A DNA stretch of 56,897 nt from Phycisphaerae bacterium (GTDB taxonomy: Bacteria > Planctomycetota > Phycisphaerae > SM23-33): positions 1 through 56,897 of the forward strand of contig JADHXQ010000016.1 in assembly GCA_016782885.1 (NCBI GenBank), given 5' to 3'. The notes under the pieces are model-generated. The model saw only the letters and a program-made list of their open reading frames with translations. It searched no databases and was not told the origin of the DNA. Positions 8,294 to 16,689 of the stretch are shown here, one piece after another. Within the stretch, counting starts at the first letter, position 1; every line of letters begins with the position of its first letter. The translations under genes were made by a program, and so were the position numbers.

Positions 8294-10090
8294 ATGGACC
8301 AGCAGTACATTCGAAATTTCAGCATTATTGCGCATATAGATCACGGTAAGAGCACCCTTGCCGACCGTATGCTTCTCCGCGCCGGGGCGATTACCCAGCG
8401 CGAGTTCCGCAACCAGCTCCTGGACACGATGGACCTCGAACGCGAGCGGGGGATAACGATCAAGGCGTCGGCGGTCACGCTTGATTACGAGCTTGACGGG
8501 CAGAAGTACATGCTCAACATGATCGACACGCCGGGGCACGTTGATTTTCACTATGAGGTATCGCGCTCGCTCGCGGCGTGCGAGGGCGTGCTGCTCGTGG
8601 TCGATTCCGCACAGGGCGTCGAGGCCCAGACGGTGGCCAACGCGCACCTCGCGACGCGGGGCAATCTTGATATTGTGCCCGTGGTCAACAAGATAGACCT
8701 CCCCGCGGCGCGCCCCGAAGATACCGCGATGGAGATCGAGAAGCTGATTGGTCAACCGGCAGAGGACAGCATATTCACCTCCGCCAAGAGCGGCGAGGGC
8801 ACCGATGATATGCTGCGGGCGATCGTCGAACGCCTGCCGGCGCCCGCGGGCGATTCCGGCGGAAAGACCAAGGCGCTGATTTTCGACAGCTCCTTCGACG
8901 AGTACCGCGGTGTGGTTGTCTACGTTCGCGTGTTTGACGGAAGGTTGTCGGTGGGCGACAAGATCCGCATGATGGGAACGAAGGACGTGTATACCCTGTC
9001 GGGGATGGGCAAGTTCTGCCCCAAGCCCACACAGGTTGAAACGATGGAAGCCGGGGAGGTGGGATATATCATCGCCAACATCCGCACCGTGGCGGCGATT
9101 CACGTCGGCGATACAGTAACTCTCGAGACCGACCAGGCCGCCGAGCCCCTGCCCGGATACCAGCCTCCACAGCAGATGGTGTTCTCGGATTTCTACCCCG
9201 GGCCGGGCACGCAGTTTCCGACCCTTCGCGACGCCCTGGACAAGCTCAAGCTCAACGACGCTTCGCTGACGTTCCAGGCGATCAGTTCAGATGCGCTGGG
9301 GTTTGGTTTCCGATGCGGTTTCCTGGGCATGCTGCACATGGAAATTGTTCAGGAACGCCTCGAGCGCGAACACAACGTCGAAGTCGTCCAGACCGCCCCG
9401 ACCGTGCCTTACGAGGTGCTCGATACCAAGGGCAATATCATCGAGGTGGACTCCGCCGGCGAGCTGCCGGACGTGAATGTCGTCGAGGAACTCCGCGAGC
9501 CGATTGTCCGGGTTGACCTGATCGTCCCGGCCGATTCGATCGGCGGCGTGATGAAACTCGCCGAAGAGCGCCGGGCGATATACCAGGAAACCGAATACCT
9601 TTCGGCGGACCGCGTGATATTGACTTACGAGTTCCCTCTGGCGGAGATCATCTACGACTTCTACGACAAGCTCAAGAGCGCCACGCACGGCTATGGGACG
9701 ATGGACTACGAGATGCTCTGCTTCCGCGCCAACGACCTGGTGAAGCTCGATATCCTGGTCAACACCGAGAAGGTCGACGCCCTGTCTGTGATCGTGCATC
9801 GCAGCAAGGCCGACGCCCGCGGACGCTCGCTGATCCGCCGCCTGCGAAAGGAAATCTCGCGCCACATGTTCGAGATTCCCCTCCAGGCCGCCATCGGCAC
9901 GCGCGTAATCGCACGCGAAACCATATCGGCGCTTCGGAAGAACGTAACCGCCAAATGCTACGGCGGCGACGTCTCGCGAAAGCGCAAGCTGCTCGAGAAG
10001 CAAAAAGCCGGCAAGAAGCGTATGAAGATGGTCGGAAACGTCGAGATCCCGCAGAAAGCGTTCATGGCGGTTCTGGAATCCGCGGAATAA
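8294..10090 (+). CDS. lepA: Elongation factor 4 (LepA), ribosome back-translocase GTPase
   Basis: A translational GTPase of 598 residues, the usual length for LepA. G1 is AHIDHGKSTLADRM at residues ~13-26, with the G2/effector region at RERGITIKASAV, G3 at DTPGHVDF and G4 at NKIDLPAARP. The LepA-specific C-terminal domain is complete to the basic tail (SRKRKLLEKQKAGKKRMKMVG, then EIPQKAFMAVL). It acts on the ribosome under stress to remobilise stalled complexes. There is no strong Shine-Dalgarno sequence upstream of the ATG, only GCAGG abutting it. A transposase cassette begins immediately after the stop codon. Confidence 0.97.
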   Translation: MDQQYIRNFSIIAHIDHGKSTLADRMLLRAGAITQREFRNQLLDTMDLERERGITIKASAVTLDYELDGQKYMLNMIDTPGHVDFHYEVSRSLAACEGVLLVVDSAQGVEAQTVANAHLATRGNLDIVPVVNKIDLPAARPEDTAMEIEKLIGQPAEDSIFTSAKSGEGTDDMLRAIVERLPAPAGDSGGKTKALIFDSSFDEYRGVVVYVRVFDGRLSVGDKIRMMGTKDVYTLSGMGKFCPKPTQVETMEAGEVGYIIANIRTVAAIHVGDTVTLETDQAAEPLPGYQPPQQMVFSDFYPGPGTQFPTLRDALDKLKLNDASLTFQAISSDALGFGFRCGFLGMLHMEIVQERLEREHNVEVVQTAPTVPYEVLDTKGNIIEVDSAGELPDVNVVEELREPIVRVDLIVPADSIGGVMKLAEERRAIYQETEYLSADRVILTYEFPLAEIIYDFYDKLKSATHGYGTMDYEMLCFRANDLVKLDILVNTEKVDALSVIVHRSKADARGRSLIRRLRKEISRHMFEIPLQAAIGTRVIARETISALRKNVTAKCYGGDVSRKRKLLEKQKAGKKRMKMVGNVEIPQKAFMAVLESAE

Positions 10091-10190
10091 GCTTAGTAAT
10101 CAGTAATCAGTAACGGCGAACGTCAACACCATACGTCCGGGCGAGGTATTTTCGTTGCTGTTCGCCGTTGACGTTGCCGTTCGCCGTTGA

Positions 10191-10243
10191 CGTTGAGGCC
10201 CGGTAGGGCCGGCATATGGTAGCCGCGTCCCGTAAGGGCGGGG
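10191..10243 (+). repeat. Left inner arm of the RAYT cassette, REP-like
   Basis: This 53-bp block is matched in inverted orientation at 10832-10884 with one difference. It contains two adjacent mini-hairpins, ggccc-ggta-gggcc and ccc-gtaa-ggg, joined by CATATGGTAGCCGCG. Confidence 0.85.
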
Positions 10244-10302
10244 TCAGCAAGCACCCTCAATCCAGAGAGCCCCTTTAGGGGCGAAAGAAGGACCGTCGCG
10301 CA

Positions 10303-10755
10303 ATGGCTCATACATACACCTCGCTCCATTACCATTGTGTCTTCAGCACGCATGGCCGCCGGGATCTGATATTAAAGGATAAGCTACCCGAAGTGCATGC
10401 ATACATGGGCGGGATCGTTCGTAATCTAAAGGGCAATGTGCTCGCCATCGGCGGAACCTCCAACCATGCGCATCTCCTGATCGGCTTGCCTTCGGCAATG
10501 GCTCCGGCCGAAGCCGTCGGCAAGATCAAGGCCAACCTGACCGGATGGGTCCATCAGAACATTACCGCAATGTCGAGTTTCCGATGGCAGGAAGGTTATG
10601 GTGCGTTCGCCGTGAGTTGTTCACAGATAGACACCGTGGCAAGCTATATTCTGAATCAGCCCAAACATCACGAAACGCTTACATTTGAACAAGAGTACCT
10701 GGCGCTTCTGAAGAAACACAATATCGATTACGACGAACGGTACGTTTTGGATTGA
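10303..10755 (+). CDS. REP-associated tyrosine transposase (RAYT), IS200/Y1 family
   Basis: A single-strand DNA transposase of 150 residues, the standard size for Y1_Tnp proteins. The HUH metal-binding motif is HAH at 55-57 within SNHAHLLIGL, and the catalytic tyrosine is Y115 in VASYILNQPKHH. The conserved end EEYLALLKKHNIDYDERYVLD is typical of RAYTs widespread in Planctomycetota and Proteobacteria. In the family the enzyme recognises REP hairpins and cuts and joins single-stranded DNA during replication. The flanking inverted hairpins at 10191-10283 and 10790-10884 are its presumed substrates. The ORF is intact, so the element may be active. A GAAGGA lies about 11 nt upstream of the ATG. 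Confidence 0.92.
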   Translation: MAHTYTSLHYHCVFSTHGRRDLILKDKLPEVHAYMGGIVRNLKGNVLAIGGTSNHAHLLIGLPSAMAPAEAVGKIKANLTGWVHQNITAMSSFRWQEGYGAFAVSCSQIDTVASYILNQPKHHETLTFEQEYLALLKKHNIDYDERYVLD

Positions 10756-10831
10756 TGCGTATGGGATCGATGCGTGCGAACCCCTCTGTCGCCCCTAAAG
10801 GGGCTAGGGGGAGGGGAGGGTATCCCGATAT

Positions 10832-10884
10832 CCCCGCCCTTACGGGACGCGGCTACCATATGTCGGCCCTACCGGGCCTCAACG
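10832..10884 (-). repeat. Right inner arm of the RAYT cassette, REP-like
   Basis: Reverse complement of 10191-10243 with a single A/G difference. Together with the 16-bp palindromic block at 10790-10805 it mirrors the left side of the transposase gene. Confidence 0.85.
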
Positions 10885-10987
10885 GCAACGACATCGGATC
10901 ACGGCGACGAAAAGATCGCGGATTGATCCTTGGTGTTGACGTTTGTCGTTACTGATGACTGATAACTGATCACTGCTTACTGAGCCC

Positions 10988-12193
10988 TCACGCCAGGCAG
11001 TTTTCCAGCACCCATTGGTATTCTTCCGCAATCGCTTCGGGCAGGTCGGTGGGGCGCAGGTCGTCAGGAAGCACGCCGAACGTGTAGGTTTCTATTTCCA
11101 GATGCTCGGTCAGTCCGCCGCGGAGCAGTTCGGCGAACCGGCCCGTCAGCAGATAGTTGGTTCCCCCAAGTCCTTCGAATTCGCTGAAAAAAAGCGGTAC
11201 GTGGAAGTGTATGCGCCACTGGTCGCCGCCATGGAGCCCGCCGTCGGACAGGGCGTCCGGAAGGTCGCGCCTGTGAGTTATCAGATTGTGCCTGAGGATA
11301 CGGGTCTGGTGGAGATAGACCGGATCGCAGAACTCCTCGATCCTGCGTCGCAGGTCCTCGCCGGGCTCCTTGGGTATCGTGACGCTGAGCGCCGAACTCA
11401 ACTGCACCTTGGCGATGCGGATGTTCTCGGCGCGGATGGCCAGTGCGGCTTCGGCGGTGTCCTCGAACTCTACGGCCGCGTGGGCGGTGTCCAGGCATAC
11501 CCCGATATGCCGCCGCAGGAGCTTGGCGGTTTTGTGTCCGGAGATATTGAGTTTTTGGCGCACGTGAGCCTTTCCGATCTCCCGGAGCGGACCGGTGAAG
11601 AACTTGACGACCTCCTTGGACGTTTCGATGAAGCAGTCGGGCTCCGGCTCGAGGGCGATGCATATACTGACCCCGCGGCTACGCCGGAGTTGGTAGAGGT
11701 GCGCCGCGACGTCGGCGAGATTGACGACCATCGCTTCGATGTCGGCGGCGGACTTTATCCACGGTTTGTACGATCCGGGCACGGTCGAGATGCTGCCCGA
11801 TACGCCTTCGGGCAGCAGGGCGGCAAGGATGTCGGCCAGTTGGATCGTGTAGTCGCGGCGCTCTTCGCTCCGCCAGTCGGGTGCGTAGACGTTTTCCTTG
11901 ACGCCGGGGTCGTGAAATTCACCGTAGGGAAAACCGTTTATCGTGAAGACGTAAAGGTTGTTGTCGTCCAGGAAGCCGCGAAACTCTTCGATTCTTTCGG
12001 GATGCACGAGTTCATCAGCGGCGAGTTTTCCCAGGCGCATCCCCAGACCGAACGGCATATTGGCGTCGCAGACCAGTTCCCGCACGCGCAGAGCGTCGGA
12101 GGCGATGGCGGCGAAGTTCTCGGCCCACGTCTGCCCGGGATGAACGTTAAGGCAATACGTAAGGTGCAGCGGCGGTGTCTGGAAAATATTCAT
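10988..12193 (-). CDS. EboE-like metabolite traffic protein (TIM-barrel family)
   Basis: A protein of 401 residues when started at MNIFQTPPLHLTYC (12193). The opening HLTYCLNVHPGQTW, followed by PFGLGMRLGKLAADEL and TINGFPYGEFHDPGVKENVYAPDW, is the pattern of EboE, a xylose-isomerase-like TIM-barrel protein from the ebo gene cluster associated with trafficking of aromatic or terpenoid metabolites to the periplasm. The family also contains LCLDTAHAAVEF-like metal-site segments; here VCLDTAHAAVEF is seen. No other ebo genes are nearby. The frame stays open upstream to 12310, but that part lies in a hairpin repeat and is unlikely to be coding. Biochemical activity in the family is not established. 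Confidence 0.75.
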   Translation of the reverse strand: MNIFQTPPLHLTYCLNVHPGQTWAENFAAIASDALRVRELVCDANMPFGLGMRLGKLAADELVHPERIEEFRGFLDDNNLYVFTINGFPYGEFHDPGVKENVYAPDWRSEERRDYTIQLADILAALLPEGVSGSISTVPGSYKPWIKSAADIEAMVVNLADVAAHLYQLRRSRGVSICIALEPEPDCFIETSKEVVKFFTGPLREIGKAHVRQKLNISGHKTAKLLRRHIGVCLDTAHAAVEFEDTAEAALAIRAENIRIAKVQLSSALSVTIPKEPGEDLRRRIEEFCDPVYLHQTRILRHNLITHRRDLPDALSDGGLHGGDQWRIHFHVPLFFSEFEGLGGTNYLLTGRFAELLRGGLTEHLEIETYTFGVLPDDLRPTDLPEAIAEEYQWVLENCLA

Positions 12194-12251
12194 GGTATGA
12201 GGACTATTATCCGCATGTCGTCGGACGCCTACAAGACGATTCCGAACGGTT

Positions 12252-12361
12252 TGGCAGTTGGCGACAGCAAACGGTAACGGTAAAACGGCAGGGCCATTGC
12301 TCTGCGACAATCGCTGCCGTTACGTTGTTTGCCGTTGTCTTTCGCCCATCGCCAACTGCCA
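12252..12361. repeat. Long imperfect inverted repeat upstream of the EboE-like gene
   Basis: The outer arms TGGCAGTTGGCGA and TCGCCAACTGCCA are perfect. Inside them, CAAACGGTAACG, AACGGCAG and similar words pair with CTGCCGTTACGTTG and TTGCCGTTG with small bulges, giving a foldback of about 110 bp. The CGTTGCCGTT-like words resemble those in the left arm of the RAYT cassette at 10150-10195, so this may be a non-autonomous relative. It occupies the divergent promoter region between the EboE-like gene and the gene at 12447. Confidence 0.7.
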
Positions 12362-12446
12362 CGCCGTTGACTATTGAGTTGTACCGCCCGTGCATGTATC
12401 CTCTGAGGACTTATTCCCGCCGCCGATTGGTACAGGAGAAATACTG

Positions 12447-13817
12447 ATGAAACATGCGTGGATCGTATTGGTGCTGCTGGCGACTGTTGGACTTCATTCG
12501 ACTTTCGGGGCTCGCAAAGCGCCCGCCAAGAGCAAATCGCAACAGGTGAACCTGCAACTGACCGTCAGCGATCTCGCCGCCCTGAAACTGCGGGCCCAGG
12601 AGTATCAAGCGACCCTGCCCAAATCCGCCCCTCTGGGCATGGACACGATCATCGCATACGAAGAGCACAAGTATTTCGTATGCATCGTGGGCGAAGGGAA
12701 GAAGCCCCGATTGCTGCGGCGGATGATCCTGCTGAAACCCTCGACGCTGGTTGTGGACGATCAGATTACAGGCCTCGAGTCGGGCAAGCCGCTGCATTGG
12801 CAGTTGCGGTTGAGGCCGCCAAAGTCCGGCGAGGGGATGTTCAAGGTCGGCACGGGTCCCGCTTCGGCGCCGGCGAACGTATCTTACACGATCGTCCGAC
12901 CCGGTGAAGTGCCCCTGAACCCCGCCCCGAAAGGCAGCGGTATTATTGTCGATGCGGTCCCGGCGATTAAGGAGGGCGCGACCAGGGTGGTCAGCGTAAT
13001 TGGTATCGGCGGAAAGAAACCGCCCGTCGTCAAGTCAGACTCCCGGGCCATACCGCTCGTGCTGGATATTTCAAATGGCGCCCTGTCCTGCAAGCTCGTC
13101 CTGCCCGCCGGCGCGGATTCCGCCGGTTCGATTGCAATTACCGACGCCAGGGGCAAGAAACTGATGCCTGAGCGTCTCCTGCCTTCCGGCGTCATGCCTC
13201 ACGGTCCCAAGGGCGTGAAGATGCTGGCTGGGTGGGATTCGCGGTATACCCGTAAGAATGCCGCCCCGTGGGACACCAAGAAAGTTGCTGTCGAGTTGAA
13301 GAAAGCGGTCGAAAGCGGGACGATCAAGCCCGGACGGGCGGTTGTGCTTGGCTGTGGGGCGGGGACTAACTCGATCTATCTGGCGTCGAAAGGGTTTGAC
13401 GTTACGGCGATTGACGTGGCGCCGACCGCCCTGGAGATCGCCAAACAGCGGGCCGCCAAAGCGAAAGTCAAAGTTAACTGGATGCTCGCCGACGTAACAG
13501 CCGTCCCGAAGCTCAAACCGTTCGACTTCATGTACGATCGCGGTTGCTATCATGGGGTGCGTCGATCGTTCGCTAAAGAGTTCGTCGAATCGGCACGGAA
13601 GTTGTCCAGGCCCGGCACGAAGTTCCTGATCCTGGCCGGTAACGCCAACGAGAAACGCCGCTACGGACCGCCGAGGGTCAAGGAAGCGGACATACGCAAG
13701 GATTTCACCTCATCGTTCGATTTCACGTGGCTTCGGGAGACGAAGTTCGGAGCTGACGGCGCCAAGGGCAAGGGCCCGCTGATGTGGTCGATTCTCCTGA
13801 CACGAAAGAACAAGTAA
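12447..13817 (+). CDS. Exported protein: beta-sandwich N-domain fused to SAM-dependent methyltransferase
   Basis: The 456-residue product starts with a clear signal peptide (MKHAWIVLVLLATVGLHSTFGA). Residues ~25-270 contain a beta-rich region with LLRRMILLKPSTLVVDDQI, resembling the C-terminal sheet domain of heparinase II/III-like proteins. Residues ~280-455 form a class I methyltransferase of the TPMT/type-11 kind: motif I VVLGCGAGTNSIYLA, acidic post-I residue in VTAIDVAPTALEIA, then LADVTAVP and FDFMYDRGCYHGV. An export signal on a SAM enzyme is odd because SAM is not expected outside the cytoplasm. AGGAG lies 8-9 nt before the ATG; an upstream in-frame ATG at 12390 would hide the signal peptide. 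The acetylesterase gene follows 10 bp downstream. Substrate unknown. Confidence 0.75.
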   Translation: MKHAWIVLVLLATVGLHSTFGARKAPAKSKSQQVNLQLTVSDLAALKLRAQEYQATLPKSAPLGMDTIIAYEEHKYFVCIVGEGKKPRLLRRMILLKPSTLVVDDQITGLESGKPLHWQLRLRPPKSGEGMFKVGTGPASAPANVSYTIVRPGEVPLNPAPKGSGIIVDAVPAIKEGATRVVSVIGIGGKKPPVVKSDSRAIPLVLDISNGALSCKLVLPAGADSAGSIAITDARGKKLMPERLLPSGVMPHGPKGVKMLAGWDSRYTRKNAAPWDTKKVAVELKKAVESGTIKPGRAVVLGCGAGTNSIYLASKGFDVTAIDVAPTALEIAKQRAAKAKVKVNWMLADVTAVPKLKPFDFMYDRGCYHGVRRSFAKEFVESARKLSRPGTKFLILAGNANEKRRYGPPRVKEADIRKDFTSSFDFTWLRETKFGADGAKGKGPLMWSILLTRKNK

Positions 13818-13827
13818 GGAAAACACA

Positions 13828-15189
13828 ATGATGACACGCAATTTCAGATGCATCGTATCGCTGGGCCTGCTGCTTGCGTTGGCCGCCGCCGCCCCGGCCG
13901 CGGTGAAAGTTAATCCGCTGTTCTCTGATGGAATGGTTCTCCAGTGCGGTATGAAGGCGCCCGTATTCGGAACGGCCGACAAGGGCGAGAAGGTCACCGT
14001 CCAGTTCGCCGGGCAGACGAAGACCGCAACCGCCGGCGACGATGGTAAGTGGATAGTCAAACTCGACGAACTGAAGGCAAGCGGCGCCGGGGCGGAACTG
14101 AAGGTCAACGACACGGTCATCAAGGATGTGCTCGTCGGTGAAGTGTGGGTCTGCTCGGGTCAGTCGAACATGGCCTGGCGGATGAAGAGCGACAGGGAGA
14201 CCGCAACCGAGGCGCCAAAAGCCGACTTCCCGAAGATCCGCTGGCAGGGCGGCAGGGGCTGGGCTCCGATCACCCCGCAGAACGTTCAAGGCGTTTTCGC
14301 CGTGGCGTACTACTTTGCCAAGACGCTGCACGCCGAACTCAAGGTTCCGATCGGCCTGATCGGTCGGGCGGTCGGGGGCACGCCGATCGAAGCCTGGATG
14401 CCCCCGGGATCTTCCGAAGAGGTCTATGCAAAGATCGACCCGAAAGGCAAGGGCGGGGTCAGAGGACGCCAGGGCGGTCTGTGGACACGGTTTATTGCGC
14501 CGCTGGTCCCGTACGGTATTCGCGGGGCGATCTGGTACCAGGGTGAACGTAACGCCAAGAACGGGTCGGGGTGGCATTACCGGTATCTGCAGAAGCGCCA
14601 GGTTGAAGAATGGCGAAAGGCCTGGGGGCAGGGCGACTTCCCGTTCGGTTGGGTCCAGGTGCCCACCGGTGCAAACGGCGGCGGGATGGCACAACTTCGC
14701 GACTCCGAGCGCAGGGCGCTGCAACTTACGCCCAATACGGGCATGGCGGTCTTCTACGATTATGGTCCGTCGCTCCACCCGCCCAAGAAACGGGCCGCGG
14801 GGCACAGGCTGGCGCTCTGGGCGATGGGGACTACGTACGGGAAGAAGGACCTGGTATATTCCGGCCCGATGTTACGCGATAAGGACACCAAGACCGTCGG
14901 CAAGACGCTTGTGCTGAGCTTCGATCACGTCGGAGGCGGACTGGTTGCCAAGGACGGCGGCGCGGAGTTGAAGTACTTCGAGGTCTGCGGCGCCGACGGA
15001 AAGTGGACCCCCGCAAAAGCGACCATCGCCGGCAAGACAGTTGTCCTCTCGTGCGATAGTGTCGCCAAACCGCTCGGCGCGAGATATCTCTGGACCACCG
15101 GCGGTAAGCCCGTCGTCAGCCTCCTGAACAAGGAGGGTCTGCCCGCATCGCCGTTCGTGACCGATCCCGATTTCGGAAAACCAAAATAA
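13828..15189 (+). CDS. Secreted sialate O-acetylesterase (SGNH hydrolase family)
   Basis: Removes O-acetyl groups from sialic acids or other acetylated glycans in the periplasm. The 453-residue protein has a signal peptide to about residue 25 (cleavage after APAA), then the family landmarks: LFSDGMVLQ, a small beta-domain to about 100, the nucleophile block GEVWVCSGQSNM with Ser113, GAIWYQGERNA (normally GESNA), and a late Asp/His region DYGPSLHPPKKRAAGHRLA, in which the usual IHP is LHP. It lies in a run with the exported methyltransferase fusion and a PQQ-type propeller, with gaps of 10 and 28 bp, suggesting one transcript devoted to envelope or extracellular glycan work. True substrate unknown. 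Confidence 0.88.
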   Translation: MMTRNFRCIVSLGLLLALAAAAPAAVKVNPLFSDGMVLQCGMKAPVFGTADKGEKVTVQFAGQTKTATAGDDGKWIVKLDELKASGAGAELKVNDTVIKDVLVGEVWVCSGQSNMAWRMKSDRETATEAPKADFPKIRWQGGRGWAPITPQNVQGVFAVAYYFAKTLHAELKVPIGLIGRAVGGTPIEAWMPPGSSEEVYAKIDPKGKGGVRGRQGGLWTRFIAPLVPYGIRGAIWYQGERNAKNGSGWHYRYLQKRQVEEWRKAWGQGDFPFGWVQVPTGANGGGMAQLRDSERRALQLTPNTGMAVFYDYGPSLHPPKKRAAGHRLALWAMGTTYGKKDLVYSGPMLRDKDTKTVGKTLVLSFDHVGGGLVAKDGGAELKYFEVCGADGKWTPAKATIAGKTVVLSCDSVAKPLGARYLWTTGGKPVVSLLNKEGLPASPFVTDPDFGKPK

Positions 15190-15217
15190 AACAAAAAACG
15201 TCCGTCGAGGAAATACG

Positions 15218-16546
15218 ATGAATTTGTCCGTCAGGAAGTCGATCGTGCGGTGCGTTGCAGTTGTTGTGTTGCTGGCGGCTGGTCCGGTTTGGGCGGAGAA
15301 CTGGCCCCAATGGCGCGGTCCGAACTTCGACGGTACAAGCAGCGAGACGAACCTCCCGGACACCTGGTCGAAGACCGAGAACATCGCGTGGTCAACGAAG
15401 ATGCCCGGACAGTCCGCTTCCACGCCGATTATCTGGGGCGATCGCGTGTTCACCACTTCCGTCAACAAGTCCAAGGATCTGCTGGCGATGTGCCTCGACG
15501 CGGGCGGCGGAAAGATCCTCTGGTCCGACAAGGCCGGGAAAGATCGCAGGACGGCCGGTGCGCTCCACAACATGGCCTCGCCCTCGCCGGTCACCGACGG
15601 TAAGAGCGTGTTTTTCCTGTTCGGTACGGGCGACCTGGTCGCCTATGACTTCAAGGGCAGGCGCCTGTGGTCTCGCGATATCGAAAAGGACTACGGTCCG
15701 TTCATCCTCAAGTGGGGTTACGGATCCAGCCCGCTGCTATACAAGGGCAAGGTCTACGTGCTGGTCCTGCAGAACAAGCAGTCCGGTACATACGGCGTGA
15801 AGGGCCATCGCGGTAAAGTGGTCGATTCGTATCTGCTGGCGCTGGATGCATCGAGCGGAAAGACGCTGTGGAAGCATGTCCGCCCGACCGACGCGAAGGG
15901 CGAGAGCACCGAATCGTACAGCACGCCGCTGCTCTGCAGGATCGGCGGGCACATGGAAATAGTCATGCACGGCGGTGAATTCGCCACCGGACACGATCCC
16001 GAAACGGGCAGGGAGTTATGGCGGTGGGAGTTCGTCCCGCACAATCGCCAGACATGGCAGCGGACGGTGTCGTCATCGGTCGCCGGTGACGGCGTGATCT
16101 ATTTCGGCCGCCCGAGATGGCGGGGCCTGTATGCGATCCGCCCGTCCGGAAAGGGACGCCTCAAGGGCGGCGCCCTGGTATGGAAGGACGAGAAATACGC
16201 CAACGACGCCAGCACTCCGCTGCTGTATGCGGGCAGGCTGTACGTGTTGTGCGGTAAGACCAAGACAATCGCCTGCCTGGCCGCAAAGACGGGCAAGGTG
16301 CTCTGGTCACAGAAACTCGACGTCAAAACCCAGTTCCGTTCGTCGCCCACCGGCGCCGACGGGAAGATCTACTTCACGAGCATGGGCGGGGATGTTTTCG
16401 TACTCCAGGGCGGCGATGAGTTCAAGCAACTGGCGAAGATCGAGATGAAAGAGAAGACGTGCCTGTCGACCATTTCGGTCTCCGGCGGAAGGCTGTTCCT
16501 CCGCACGCCCGGATTCCTCTATTGCATCGCTTCGGCGGCGAAGTAG
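15218..16546 (+). CDS. Exported PQQ-like beta-propeller protein
   Basis: A 442-residue protein with a signal peptide (residues 1-26, ending VWA) and repeated propeller blades: ENWPQWRGPNFDGTS, the recurrent YLLALDASSGKTLWK and IACLAAKTGKVLWSQ units, and a terminal blade. Tandem WRGP and K-G-LW repeats place it in the PQQ-binding-like/BamB-like superfamily that is greatly expanded in Planctomycetota. Residues needed for real PQQ-dehydrogenase chemistry are not evident, so it is more likely a structural or binding protein than an enzyme. It is last in the three-gene exported run, followed by two hairpins. Confidence 0.82.
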   Translation: MNLSVRKSIVRCVAVVVLLAAGPVWAENWPQWRGPNFDGTSSETNLPDTWSKTENIAWSTKMPGQSASTPIIWGDRVFTTSVNKSKDLLAMCLDAGGGKILWSDKAGKDRRTAGALHNMASPSPVTDGKSVFFLFGTGDLVAYDFKGRRLWSRDIEKDYGPFILKWGYGSSPLLYKGKVYVLVLQNKQSGTYGVKGHRGKVVDSYLLALDASSGKTLWKHVRPTDAKGESTESYSTPLLCRIGGHMEIVMHGGEFATGHDPETGRELWRWEFVPHNRQTWQRTVSSSVAGDGVIYFGRPRWRGLYAIRPSGKGRLKGGALVWKDEKYANDASTPLLYAGRLYVLCGKTKTIACLAAKTGKVLWSQKLDVKTQFRSSPTGADGKIYFTSMGGDVFVLQGGDEFKQLAKIEMKEKTCLSTISVSGGRLFLRTPGFLYCIASAAK

Positions 16547-16602
16547 TACTTCGTCCGAGCTGCTGCTAAATAGCGAATCACAACAGATGGGATAACGATG
16601 AC

Positions 16603-16656
16603 AGCCCACAGATAGCAATCTGTGGGCTTTGCCCGGGCTCGAGAGTTGCCCCGGGC
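16603..16656 (+). terminator. Double-hairpin intrinsic terminator
   Basis: The first stem has 11-bp arms at 16603-16613 and 16618-16628 with loop AGCA, followed by TT. The second stem, at 16631-16637 and 16650-16656, is GC-rich and followed by TTTT. They lie between the plus-strand propeller gene and the convergent gene ending at 16690. Confidence 0.75.
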
Positions 16657-16689
16657 TTTTGAATCAGAGCACCTTGGGCTCAAACGCCG

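Larger units (their letters stand above)
10091..10987 (+). mobile_element. RAYT transposase cassette with long imperfect terminal inverted repeats
   Basis: The whole lepA-eboE gap is one element: a solitary IS200-like transposase gene flanked by arms of roughly 190 bp that are inverted copies of each other. From outside in, each arm has ACTGAT-type words, an AACGTCAACACCA block (10120-10132 and its complement near 10931-10943), a 53-bp block with one mismatch (10191-10243 and 10832-10884), and a 16-bp palindromic block (10268-10283 and 10790-10805). The left arm also carries short tandem CGCCGTTGACGTTG units. The blocks contain several small hairpins with 3-5 nt loops, the hallmark of REP sequences mobilised by RAYT enzymes. 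No tnpB-like gene is present. Confidence 0.8.

Noticed and set aside
10091..10987. CRISPR array in the tandem CGCCGTTGACGTTG units
   Set aside because: There are too few units, there is no spacer-repeat regularity, and the units belong to the inverted-repeat arm of the transposase cassette.
11015..12277. A 420-codon plus-strand frame opposite the EboE-like gene
   Set aside because: Composition is that of an antisense shadow, and the minus-strand frame has clear family motifs.
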